From Aphrocallistes beatrix (taxonomy: Eukaryota; Porifera; Hexactinellida; Sceptrulophora; Aphrocallistidae): a stretch of DNA of 64,000 bases. The translations under genes and the position numbers were made by a program. This document shows, piece by piece, positions 23,964 to 37,600 of this stretch (position 1 is its first letter; each line of letters starts with the position of its first letter). The notes under the pieces were generated by a model. The model did not search any database. It was not told where the DNA came from and worked only from the letters and a program-made list of their open reading frames with translations. Location: positions 992,001 through 1,056,000 of the forward strand of contig OY725499.1 in the NCBI GenBank assembly GCA_963281255.1. The letters run 5' to 3'.

Positions 23964-24676
23964 GTCCACTACAGAATAACCAGTTGTTAGCTTGAAAATT
24001 TGTTTGTTGCAAAAAAAAGTTTTATCCCCGGGCTACCTGGGGTATATTTCTTACTACTGATTTTTATCAGAAAAAAAATCAGTATTTTCCTTGATTTAGA
24101 TAAAGTAATGCTGTAACATTTGACATTTTTCAGAGATTCTTGGTTTCCTGTAATAATTTATTGTGCTGCTCTTAGTAACGCCTTTATTCGTCGATTTAAT
24201 TGCATTCTACTCTTAGTAGTATTTATTAATGTTAACTGATATTAGTTGGCAAACTAATAATTTTATTGATTGGATACCTTCATCAAAGATCTGAAAAAGA
24301 TTTGGAATATATTTAATACTGATCTGAAACAGAAGTATTCTAGTATGATCTGAAACCCTGGATTAAATAAATACTGTAATTAAATGATTAATTTGAATAA
24401 TTCTAAAAATCCGATTGTCACCTTTATACTGTAAAGCTATGATATTATTATTTTACGATAATTTCACACCTGTTGTTGGTGTTCTGTTGGAGTTCAGCAG
24501 CTATCGGCCCCTCGACCAACATTTTTTAAAATTTGTGGGTTGGACATATTTGAACATGTAGTAATTTAGCATACTATATATCATTTTATTGACACGAAAT
24601 TTTTCTGCAGAATTTTCATATATTGAAATAGAATGAAATTATTATGCATAAAACTAATAATCCAGCATAATGTAAT
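23964..24676. other. Intergenic, downstream of SNRNP200
   Basis: This stretch would contain the SNRNP200 3' UTR. An AATAAA overlaps the stop codon on the minus strand (24676-24681) but is probably too close to act as the poly(A) signal. Otherwise AT-rich without recognisable content. Confidence 0.35.
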
Positions 24677-25620
24677 TTATTTGATATTAAGCGAAAATTC
24701 ATATTCTTGGTCAGACCCTAAATAGGAGTCAGACATGAAATATAGAGTATAGGGATAGCTTCCTGATGCTGTAGGCGAGTCAAATTCCAGTTTAATTTTG
24801 GACTTTGATGTCAGACTGACTTTCTTTATAACTTTAATTACATTCTTCGGGACATCTCCTATTACTAGCCACCAGCCTTCCTCGCGCCTTTGAGTGAAAA
24901 AGGGGGCGATCACATCCAGTCCGATAAACTCTTCTCTCTCAAGTGTAACCTGCAGCTGAATCAGATCACCACAGAATATCTCTGAAGGATTCGAGATGGA
25001 AAACTGAAGGTCTATATTAGGATAATGGTTGCAGAAATAAGCTACTTCTGTCAGATGGGCCTCATCCATTTGTAATAGATCAAGTCGTTGGTCTTCCTCT
25101 AACTCGATCAGATCATAAACTGTGTCTACCCCAGCGGCTTTGCATTTCTGAATAAGAGTGGAAGAGAAGTAAGGTAGCTGTTTAAGTAGACTCTCTTTAT
25201 TCCACTGTGCTTGAGTGATCATCTGACACAGTTCCATAGAGTTCAGGACCGGAGAAAGCCAACCAAAACTGCTAAGTACGTCTACACATGAGTAGATAAG
25301 GCGCACGACAGATTGTATAATCCCTTCGCAGTCCTGCTGTAGTTCTAATGGGAGGGATAACCTACTGATATGTGCCTGTAGTAATAGATTTGCCTTGATA
25401 TGAGGATTAGTATGGGAAGTGTTTTCTGAAAGTTTCAAAGGCACTCGGGTGGACAGCTGACTCAAATACTTGTCTTCATTTGGCCGAACTATAATGTTTG
25501 AGAATTCTACTGCAGAGGCAAGGATCTCTATCAGACCTTTTATCTTTGTATTTTGTTTCAAAGAATTAGCAAACATTTCTATTGTAGTACAACTCACGTA
25601 GAAGTAAGCTCCGATAATAC
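24677..25620 (-). CDS. SNRNP200: SNRNP200 last exon, Sec63-2
   Basis: Acceptor TTTATAG|GTATTATC completes the Gly codon of NLG. It encodes the C-terminal Sec63 unit ([46 protein letters not shown]) and ends at TAA 24677. Confidence 0.95.
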
Positions 25621-28600
25621 CTATAAATATATGAAGAGAAAGTGCCAGTAGTAATAAAGAAAAAGTGACAAAAAGTTAAATATATAAATATATTTAGACC
25701 AGCACTACTCCATTAGACAAATTAAAATGCATTTTTATGAGATACAGATCAGGGCTTGTAAAAAACTGGTAAAAAGAGCTTAGAATTGCAAATTTTGACC
25801 TGTCTGAAAAGCCTAGACCAGTGTGACCATTGACCGTCTCGACCCTAGAGAACATCAGCGCAATTGACCAGATAGTAATTAATGATAAGCAAATAACCTA
25901 TAGATAGATACAGTACGAGTTAGGTATCAGCAACGATCTGATTCAATTCATTTTGTTCTACACAAACCAAAAGTCTGCACAAGGTGGAATCCTCAATTGT
26001 TCGAACCTGAGCAGAGAGAAGCAAGAGTTGATTGGTGTAAAAATATAAGTCAAATTTTTTAAAAGGCAGTTAACCTTTGTATTCGAAAGTGATTATGGGT
26101 GATGAAACACGGATTAAAATTTAAAAAGGTGACGATTACGTCATCACATACGAGATATTAATTTTCTTCAACATTAATTAAAGGGTCAAAATTTAAATCG
26201 TCAGAAAATGTAATTTTGCAGTCCTCATTAATTAAAATTATATTCATATGTCTCATAGCATTGCATTTCGTTTCTCATAGAAAATTGCTAATTTTGAACG
26301 TCATTGGTGATAATATTGAGGAATAATCCTCAAAGATATTCCAGTTTTCGTCGTACCTAAAAGCAGTAGAAAAGGAAATAACCTATTTACAGGCGCCTTT
26401 CTCAAGGTCAGGATTTGTTTAGCAAGCCATGTTTATTAGAACTCGAGATAAAAAATGGTCCTTAAAAACGCGTTCTGTATATAAGTAAGCTCATATCAGC
26501 GAGGACTTACCTAAATTAGTTGGGTTGATGTTAGTTTCGTTCTCGATAGTTAAGCAGTTACATTGTTTTAGATGTGCTAGTGAAGATTCCACAAGTTCTG
26601 AGAGGAAATCACACAAGTGATGATGACTTGTGCCTTGTAACCCATAGAAGTTAGGATTTAGAGTCAACCGACGATAGAGAAATGTCCAAGTGATATAGTC
26701 AACTGCATCTTGCTTGTTCTCGATATTCTTAGTCACTATCTCAGCATTCATGTGATCGTTCAGTGAGTGCAAAAGACGAGATTCTACTACCAAAGGTTCT
26801 GATAAAAATTTCTGCAAGTACTTCTTCTTGCTGTTTTGGCACAAAATGATCGCTTTAGATACATTTTGCATGTATGGGGAGTTAGCACGTCCAATCATGT
26901 GAAGAATATGAGTGATTGGTAAATCAATATAACTGTGCGATAATCCGTCAAAATAGACAGTGTCCATGATAATCACAAGGTTGGCATAGGATTTGAAATA
27001 GAAACAGAAAGAATATGATGCTACAAGGAGTTTAATCTTCCCAGTCAGGAATAAATGCTCTACAATACTTCTTTCCCCCTTGTACATCCCTTCATGTATA
27101 TAGCCTACACCATGCTCCAACGTCTGAATAAGTGTATCATCACTCAATCCTTTAGTGCTGGATAATATTTCCTGTTCAGTAACAGCTAGGAATTTGTGAG
27201 GGTTGTTCTCAGAGGCGAGAAAAGAGAGGATATCAATGGCTGTTAACTTAGCCTGTTTCTTAGAAGGGACAAATATTAGGACTGATGTACTTTTTGGCTG
27301 GGAAGATATTTTGTGATATAGTGGCTTGGTCATTGCTAGGAGGCGAGATGGAACGTGATTATAATTGAAAGTTTCAAAGCTTAGTTCAAGAGGAACAGGC
27401 TTAACAGTATTAGAAAACGCAAAGGTTCCTTTGTTAGAAACCCCCAACCATTGAGCAAGATCCTTTGCATTAGAAACGGATGCACTCAAGGCAATAATAC
27501 GGATTTCTTTACCCAACTGATTGGCCATAAAACGAATCCGAGATGCGATCACCTCGATAGTCGGCCCATTCTCAATATCGATCAGATGCAAATGGTCAAT
27601 AATGAACAAGGATATATTCTGAACATGTTTTCTCTGTCTCCACCTTCTAGACACGATGTCCCATTGAAAAGGAGTACTGATTATTAAATTGCCTTCACGA
27701 ATTAACTTTAAATCAATGTTACTATCTCCAGTCAATCTAACTACACTTATATCCAGTAATTTACTAAAACGAGGAGACCATAATTCATACATATTATCAG
27801 CTAAGTGGTCATTAGGGGTCACAAAGAGGCAAGTAGATTTATTCCCATACTTAGAATAGAGGCGCAATAGACCTAGTTCAGCGCACACAGTTTTACCGCT
27901 GCCAGAAGGGGCGCCAATGAAAATACTCTCGTCAGAATTGTATATTAAGTTGAAAGATTGAGTTTGAATGGAATTAAAAGTGGAAAATTGGCTTGTATAT
28001 AGATTTTCATAGTCAACATTTCTCAAAGCAGAAATTGGCAGGGGCTGCAGATCCAATAGAGTAGTTGGAGGGAGAGATTTTACAGGTAGGATGAGATGAC
28101 GAAATGAGATAGGAAGAAGAGCCTCTGAGCTTAACCACGTATCTGATATCACTCGAATATAGTACTGAGGAGGAATCGGTTCGATAATGTTAACGAAAAA
28201 ACTAATATGGTGTTCCTGCTGAACATAATACTTCTTCAACAAGAAGTATTCATAGTGTAGTAGTAATTCACCATCCACGTCTTCCACCATTATCCAGAAA
28301 CCTTGAGAGTCTCCATGCATTTTCTCATCCCATTGGAAGTCTGGTAGTATTATCAGTTCAATGTGAAGGGAAGATCGAGTAACCGGTTGAATTTGTGTCG
28401 ACAGCTCTAGTTTAGGAAATTTGTGGATTAATTTGTGTAACGTTTTCCCCATTTTTGGGTTCTTAATGAGTTCGCCTATCTCGTGATGTGATAAGTCATG
28501 AAGCCGTTCCCATGAGAAATCTTTGGACTCGATTTTTCGAATGACATCAGATGAAAGCTTACCAAACTGTCGGAAAGGTGTCATGGATTTCCACATCCTC

Positions 28601-31600
28601 TTTTCAACCATTTTACACAATGTCAGGCAGCGCTCAGCGAGCAAAGCCCAGCCTTTGAAGAGAGCTATTTCAAATAGAGCGCGTAACAGCCTTCCCGCCG
28701 ACTGGGTGACATATACCATATCTGACATGAGAGCGAATCCATCAAGTTGTATTTGTGAGATGTATACCTGGAGGAGAACATTGATTTTTGCGGTAGGCTC
28801 TTCATAGCCTTCTTTGATAGGAATAGGTACTATCTCTGTAAGTTTTTTTATTTCCACTTTTTCCTCTTCTCGCACTGCCACATAACGGAATTCCGTCGAC
28901 AATGAGAAAATACGAAATATCTCAATTTCAGTCAAGTTAGATTTTAGTATCTTGTTATAGATAGCAGCTGTTTCATTAGTAAGGTAAAAGTAACTAGCAA
29001 TTCTACTGAATTCAGTTGGGTACAGTGTGCCTGTCTTCTTTTCATAGCGAATCAAACTGTTCTTCTCTAACTGTATTGCTGCAGTGTGGATGAGGTTGGA
29101 ACGGTGTTGCTCTAGCAGTGGATCCTTCTCTATAACCTCAGATGATATATTGTACAAAGACGGATTACGTAGCATACGAATGAAGAGATAAGTGTAACTT
29201 AACCAGTGAACTCCTTCTTGTATTGTGGAGACGTTGTTCAGTACAATTTCTGCATTCAAATTGTCAACTAGGTTTTTGATGAAGTGACTCTCTATTGGAA
29301 GCTGTTGATTCATGAGAGAGAGATAATATTGGAGCTCGCCATGATTCGTTATAAGGATTCCATGACCTTTCTTGTCGTGTTGCGGCCTACCGGCTCTGCC
29401 TAACATTTGCAAACAGTTTAACAACCCTAATTCAATCCATCGACCTTTCTCAGGTGAGTATACTTGTGTTCCTTTAATGATCACAGCATGTGCCGGTAAA
29501 TTAACTCCCCATGCCAGAGTAGCTGTTGAGAAGAGAACTTGGATGTGCCTATCCTCAAATAAATCCTCTACCAACGTTCTGTCCAGCTTAGAGAGGCCTG
29601 CGTGATGGATAGCAAACCCATAAGGAAGCAATTCTTTCAGTTTGGGGTCTGAAACCTTGGGGTCTGAAGCCTCCGATCTGAGTACTTCTGTACTTGCAGA
29701 ATCTTCCTTCAGGTATTTTCCTAAATAATATGTTTAATAGTACATACCAGATATATCAATATACAATGTATAATATCGAAAATAAATACAGTCAAACCTC
29801 ATAATAATGAACACCGTAGAAACCATATTTTTTGTCCAATAGGTAGAGGTTCTTAGTAATGATTATTTGATTTAAAGGTTAAATATTTAAGATCAGAAAA
29901 AAGTGTTTACTATTTCGAGGTTTCACTTTCGGAGGTTCGACTCAGTGGCGTAGCTAGGGGGGGCGGGGGGGCGGACCGCCCCGGGCGGCGCTTAATAGGG
30001 GGCGGCGCTTGACTTTGTGTTTCATAAAATATATATTGATAAACTCAGAATTTTTCAAGTTGAGGGGCGGCATGAAATACATCCGCCCCGGGCGACATAG
30101 GTGTAAGCTACGCCTCTGGTTCGACTGCATTAGTCTAGGATATTCCATCCTTTGATATTATCCGTACTAAAATGCATACGTTCTGTCGCTCCCAGTGCTT
30201 TATCGATACAGGTGCTAAAATGTTAAAAATAAGAAAATATAATTGTTTGGAAAAAAATGATCAATCATCCGCTTCAACGGTTTAAAAGAATAAAAAATCA
30301 GATAATCGAGCTAGGAACGGGTTAATTCCAAAAATTTGAACTTTTCTAATGGAATGTTGCTACATTCTAGCGTTGCTATGGAAACGTATTTATACCATTT
30401 GAGCCTATATCTTGAAAACTGTTACAGTTAGACATTCAAATTGTATTTGATAGATAATAGGCTACTTTCCATTGGCTCCTATACATTTTATAACATTAAA
30501 TCTTAAGGTTTTCGAGATATGGTACAATTTAACAAATATGATTTATAAAATATATTGAACCATATCTCGAAAACCTTAAGATTTAATTAGGAGCTAATAG
30601 AAAGTAGCCTATTATCTATCAAATACAGTCAAATTTGAATGTCTAACTGTAACGGTTTTCAAGATATAGGCTCAAATGGTATAAATACAAATCCTATTCA
30701 AAATGAAATTGGGACCAGGAGGCTATTTCATAATAAACGAATGTTCATATAAGCGTGGTCATAATAAGCGACCCTGACTGTATATAAAGGTGTGAAAATA
30801 TGCACATAACCTTTTTATTGCTATACAATATAATCAAATTAAGATATTAACATGTAAGTTGCGGCTTTGAAGTAGTAATACCAATGACAATCTATTATGC
30901 CGTACATTGATTTATATTGTGAGAGTGAAGTCATATATGTTGTATAGAAAATGTGCGAAAAATTGATTTCCATTTTGTTGCAGTGGTGTGAAAATTTCGC
31001 TTAGATCTTAGAACTTAATCGTAGTCATATCATTTGACACCTAAATGCCAATTTTCATATCTCTAAGACTTGCAAATTCTTCAATCAATTCGGATAAACA
31101 CAAAAAATAAAATCCTAGCGTTTTAATATATAAGATTCTCAAGCCTAGTACATAGTAAGTTCTGCTGTTCTACACCTAAACCCTAAAATAATGTAGATAT
31201 TATCAAATTTTTCTTTTTACGGGTTGTCAATTGGGACCCTTCCAGATTTCAAATATAACAGTCGCCCCGAAGTAACATAAAGTGGATTTATTTCTGAAAT
31301 AAATAATATGTGAATCCGTATTAAAATTATCCCGATGGCATCCATGTAATTGGCATCGGATGACACAATTTGACACATTTAGATTTATACTGTTCTCCTC
31401 ACTGATAAAGGAAATACGCTGCCATGAGTCTTTTCTCTATTAACTAAATGATATTACTATATTTCCATGGTAAACCAGTAAATTTATCAATTAATCTGCC
31501 CAGAGTTTTACTTGCATTATACTATGAAAATACGCATTTTGAAGTCTAAAAATTGAAAAATTAAATGACTGGAACTTACCAATAGTGTCTTTCTCTAAAG

Positions 31601-34600
31601 ACATGTCAAGGATGGCTCTTGCAGTTTTCCAAGTTTCTTTTCTAGAATGTACAAACACTAATACCTGATGTCTCCCAGCAAAATCCAAGATTTTATCGTA
31701 AACTACATCATTCATAAGCTGATATCGTTTTAAGCCCTTCTTTTCCGTAATGCCAATGTAATTCTGCTCCAGGGGAACAGGTCGATAAGAATTGTTGAAA
31801 TGGAATAGCCCTTTCTTTGGGTCAACCTGAAGATAAATAAGTAAATTATATTTTTTTAAATTCTATGAGAACCAACTCTAGGCATAGTACGGTAATATTT
31901 AATTTTTTCAATCTCTCATTATACTTACAGTAAAAAGCAACATTGCTATTTCTCTAGATAGTCGTATCTATACATGATTAAATTGCCGTAAATTGGTGAG
32001 CAATTTATTGAAGACAAGGTAGGAACATCTTTTCAATAAATTAAAAGGAAATATCTTTAACCTGTATATGCCAATTTTCAAAATATTCGACCTAGTAGTA
32101 GGGGCGGTCAGAGGTGTAGTCAGTCACTTACGCCTGGTCCTGCAGCAACCTAAAGCGACAAATCTACAGGTCCTGGCGGGCGTGCCGGAAAATGGTTGGA
32201 TTTGGATTTGGGTCCAGAGGTTTAGGTTGGGTTCAAATCGAATCAGGCTTCCCATTTGAAACGCAGACTTAAAGAGCATAAGTTTCGCTACCAACAGTTA
32301 TTTTAGAAGTGACAATATATAAACCCTTGCTATGAACTGATATATGTGGGTAATAGTATATATAATATACTAGTTGGATTAAGCTCATTAACAGATTCGG
32401 GTTCGGAATCGGATCGGGTCAGGTTCTGAAAAGTCGACCCGATTCCAACTCGGCGTCGGCAGGCCCGGGGAGTCCCTTGGGTACACCCCAGTGGGTGGCC
32501 CTAGAAATTGGTTAAGGCAGGATACGACATCGGCAGGGGAATCGAGTAGAATTTCGAGGTAGAATGCATGAACAAAGTAATACTAAGTGTAAATATATAA
32601 AAGTACTATATTACCTTTAGGAAAATAGCAACATCTTCATAGTTAGGCAGGGTGGCGGATAGTCCTACCATCCTAACGTGTTCCTGTGTAGAGTCTATCT
32701 GCATATTCGTTCGAGCTACAATTGACTCTAGCACTGGGCCACGCTCATCATGAAGTAAGTGCACTTCATCAATTATTAGTAGACGTACGAATTGAGTAAA
32801 AGACTTCTCGTGTCCTTTTCGAGTAATTATGTCCCACTTCTCAGGAGTGCAGACAATGATGTGTGTTTGCCTTGCTTGCTCTTTTTTCAATTGGCTGTCA
32901 CCTGTCATCTCGTCTACAATTATACCATAGTGTCCGAGGCGTTTCCGGAAATTCAAAACTACTTCTTGGACCAGAGATTTCATAGGTGCAATGTAGATCA
33001 CCTTCATATTTTCAAAGTTCCAAGGCTCAGACTCCTGAATATATTTGCTTATTTCTCTCAGAATACACAACAGTGCTACGTTAGTCTTACCAGCGCCAGT
33101 AGGTGCACATAGTAACAGATTCTCATCAGTATTTATAGCAATATCAGCTAATCGACTCTGTATCCGATTTAAGGATTTGTAACCAACTACTGAGAATGCA
33201 GGTTGAGCCCAAGAGGGCAGGGAAGAGATAGCGACAAGTGTTTCACCTGGATGTACCACCTTCTTAACTCCAGGTACATGTACTTCTTCGTAACTAAGAT
33301 GATAAAACAATCAGAATAAATATGGAATCCAACTCTTCAGACGGAACCCATTTTAAAAAATTGCAAAATGAATGTATTAATTACAGTAAAAGCATTGTCA
33401 CTAAGTGGAGCTAGAAAGTAAACAAAAGTGTGACTATGTTTATGGATGTACGTATATGATAATAAGCAGACAGAGATACTCTATATTAGCATTAGGAACT
33501 CGCTTAAAACATAAAATACCAATTTTAAAGGCATGAAAAATGTATACAGAGTGGAACGACAGTTATCAAAACCCTATTTGGTCCCACCATATTCTGATAA
33601 CTAACGTTCTACTGTATATTTAAACAAAGCTTTGCAGGGTTTCTAAAGTATTAATATACGTACATAAAAACCGGAAGTGATGAGACTCGGCGAAAAAATA
33701 GGTGCACACCTACACCAGAAGAGATCCTACATGCGAAATTTATACAGGTAAAAATCGGTTTATTAGATTTCGGAGTAGCGCACTTATGGGCATACATACA
33801 TGTACTAAAAAACAACAATTGAATTTTTGAAAAGTGCAACTCTAGTATATAAACAATAAATTAATGGCAGAAAATATCTGCTTCACAATCGAGAAATCTT
33901 GAGACTTTTTTCAAATATACTTAAATATAAGTCAATATACGTAGTATCAGACGCACAAGCAAACAGACAAAACCCAAGCGTTTTAATATATAGGATATTA
34001 GGGTGCTCCCAAAATTTTAAAGTATCAATCTTTAGATACACACTACTTAGTATTCAAATAGTTTACTTTGATCACCAAATATTCATTTTAAAAATTCAAG
34101 CAATTTTGAGTTGATTTAGTGGTCGCGCAAGTAGCCCCCCCTCGTGCAGATTTATAATGGATCTGTCCGGTTTGAGGTTTAAGTTGCAAAAGGTGTACTT
34201 TTGATATTCAAAGAAACTAGTAACTTTATTTTTGAGATATTTGGGGGTAGTTTTATATTAGCTAATAATATATTTAATGGGCGAAAATCTACAGGTTCCG
34301 AGATATTGGTGAAAACAGTTGGGACCATTAATAATTTCAATACGAAGGCTGATCCCAACTGTTTCTACCAATATTTCAGAACCAATAGATTTTAGGACAT
34401 TAAAATGTAATATTAGCTGATATAAAACCACCTCCAAAAATCTCAAAAAAAGTTTCTTTGGATGTCAGAAGTCGGACAGATCCCATTATAAATCTGCACG
34501 ATGGCTACCTTGAGCGACCACTAAATCAACTCCAAATTGTTTGATTTTTTTATGGAGAATATTTGGTGATCAAGGTAAACTATTTGAATAGTGTGCATCT

Positions 34601-37600
34601 AAAGATTAAAGCTTTCGAATTTTTTGGAGCACCTAATATATATATATCCTCCATTTTAACCACTATACATGGTGGTTTTAATTACCTCTCGTGGTATATG
34701 TTGATAATTTTAGTCATTGCATTGAGAAAATTATTAGAAATCTTCAAATATGACTAATTAGAATGTGTATATTTCGAGTCTGATAATCAATTTCTCTTTA
34801 CTACGTAGTATAACAAAAATACAAATAAAGCCTCTATGTTACAATGCAGCACACACTTGCCACCCACTACGATTATTACTCACAATATTTACCCGTTACT
34901 GTTAAGAGGCGGCAGGGTTGTTAAAAATAATGATTTTTTTAAAAAATCAAAAAAGTTTTTGATTTAAATCGGATTTTTTTTATTTAAATCAGATTTTTTT
35001 GATTTTTATTGATTTTTGCTATTCATTTCACATTTTGTTATATTATTTTGGTAATAAATCCACAAGATTGAGTGAGAATCAGATAGTTTAATAGCATATT
35101 ATCGATTTAATTTTGCATGAATTCAGCATGTTTATGATTAATTGCAATAGGAAAATGTAGAAGAGAAAATTTAGTACGAAGTTTTATATAGATAGATTGA
35201 GCATTCTGTAGATAAATACAATCTTGGCCGTCTTATCGATTCCAAGTCTATTCCTTATGTTGGAATGTATTTTGCCCAATTTTGAAAATATCCGCTCAAT
35301 TCCTGCGCTTGATGCCAGAGCTGAATAATTTAATTTTTGATTGCAAAAAAGCCATTGATGAATATTGTTCATAATAATGTGTGATCATTATAATTAGAAT
35401 AGAGTCGAGTCTCGTTAATACGAATCAGGGAACCTTCAAAACTTGTACGTATTATCCCGAATTCGTATTACCCGAAGTTAAGTGCATGCATTTGTACAGG
35501 CTGGGGAATCAAACCTTGTTCGCTTTAACAGAATTTTACCCTATCCGTGTTCGTATTAGCGAGAGGCTAATATATGATTTAAATCATGATTTTTATTAAT
35601 AAAAATCATTGATTTAAATCAAACAACCCTGGTTAAGACATACATAGGTCTGGAGAGAGCTATAAATAGCCTACTGTTACATTTATCATACCCTTTTTTA
35701 GATTGTCGATATGAACCTTCTGGAAGTTCACACCGCTTGTTAACCATTAATTGTGAGCTATGTGAGAATGAGAGATGATGGAGATTAAGTGACTTGTAAG
35801 TTGAAGAAGTTGATACAGATTGAGAGTCTCTCTGTTCCTCTCTAGACGATTGTCTCTTGCTCTTGTCTGTGTCAGCTTCTGACAGAGTTCCTTTGTACTT
35901 AATTCCTTGAAATGAGAAAAAAATGATACATGTATTAAATAATATTTAGCAAATTACATCGGTTCTAAAATATCTTCATTCGAGCGAAAGCAATTACAGT
36001 CGAACCTGGTCTAGCGTCCACTTAAGAACAGTCTAATGTTATTTTTTTATAGTTTTCCTTTTTCTCTCTATCTATTTCTTTGAATATAGTATAACTGTTA
36101 CACTATTTACGAACTGTGTGCCCAGCTTGAGTGTGATGGGGTACAGGCAATTTCCTTGCAGTTCGTACCCCACTTGGTCCCAACTTCGCGTCGCCCCAGC
36201 TGATAAACAAATATTGCTATTACCCTCGCTAATCCGAACACTTTATTCTTACAATCCGAACACCCAAAATATAATATTATTCGCCTCTATGCTTTAAATC
36301 AACGTTTATAACAAAAAATAAAAGGATAGCAGAATGCATTATTCGAAAGTACTTGTACAACTAGTTCCATGATAATTATTAGTTTTAAAATATTTCATTC
36401 TCTTTAGTAGTCACTAAATTGTATTTTCAGTTTTTCCAAAGAAACAATATTTAAGCATCTCTAGATCTTAAGGTATAAATAAATAAATAATATTGCAATG
36501 AACTCTGAATATCCTATCTAAATTTGATAAGCTTCTTTAGGAATTACAAATACATTTAATCGAAAACCTACAATTATATATGAGGATTTACATTTTTCAA
36601 AATTCGTCAAATGGTGTTAAAATATACACAAAACATAATTGAGACATCAATATAAGTTATTGCTTTGAAATACGTATTAAGAATAACAAGCGCGCTTCGC
36701 TAACTTGCGCTGCGCAGCTGGCGGACACTTTGTATCCGCCGGAGGATCCCTTCGGTCGCCTGGGAACACATTAGTTAATTATAAGGGAGATAGCATCTCT
36801 AAATATGTCTGTCCTACTGTGATAATCGATATCACTCGAAAAATCACCAAATTTGTCAATTTTAAAATTTTTGATGCGTAATGATGACGTCATAACAAAG
36901 TGATGAGTCATCACTTTTTGATTATAGTTGCATCATATGTAAGGTATGTTAGTATACATATTCTATTAAAGTTTCAGCCTTCTATCAACTATAATGACTG
37001 AGTTATGCTCGAATAACTCTGTTGCTTAACTTTTAAAAATGTGACAATGACGTCATAATACCATGATGAGTCGACATTTTGATCTGAGCTCAGAACTTAC
37101 TGGAGCCATAGCCAAAAGACTCCCACATGCCAAAAATCAGCTTTCTGTGCCTGACAGTTTCTTCAATCAATTCGTTACAGATATATATATATATATATAT
37201 ATGTATATCCTTAATATTAAAACTCGATTAATGTATATTTATTTATTTACAAGCGCGCTTCGCTTGCTTGCGCTGCGCGGCTGGCGGACACTTTGTGTCC
37301 GCCGGATGCTCCCTTCGGTCGCCTGGGGTCACATTGGGTAATTATAAGGGATATACATAGTATCTCTAAATATGTCTGTCTTACTGTGATAATCGATATC
37401 ACTCGAAAAATCACCAAATTTGTCAATTTTAAAATTTTTGATACGTAATGATGACGTTATAACAAAGTGATGAGTCATCATTTTTTGATGATAGTTGCAT
37501 CATATGTGAGGCGTGTTAGTATACAGATTCTATTAAAATTTCAACCTTCTATCTCCTATAATGGCTGAGTTATGCCCGAATAACTGTGTTGCTTAACTTT

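Noticed and set aside
24676-24681. AATAAA as the SNRNP200 poly(A) signal
   Set aside because: It overlaps the stop codon, leaving no room for a normal 3' UTR; probably chance in AT-rich DNA.
29954-30148. Minus-strand ORF ending in PPPRPP as a small gene
   Set aside because: It lies across a hAT MITE with defined ends; the frame is a by-product of its GC-rich terminus.
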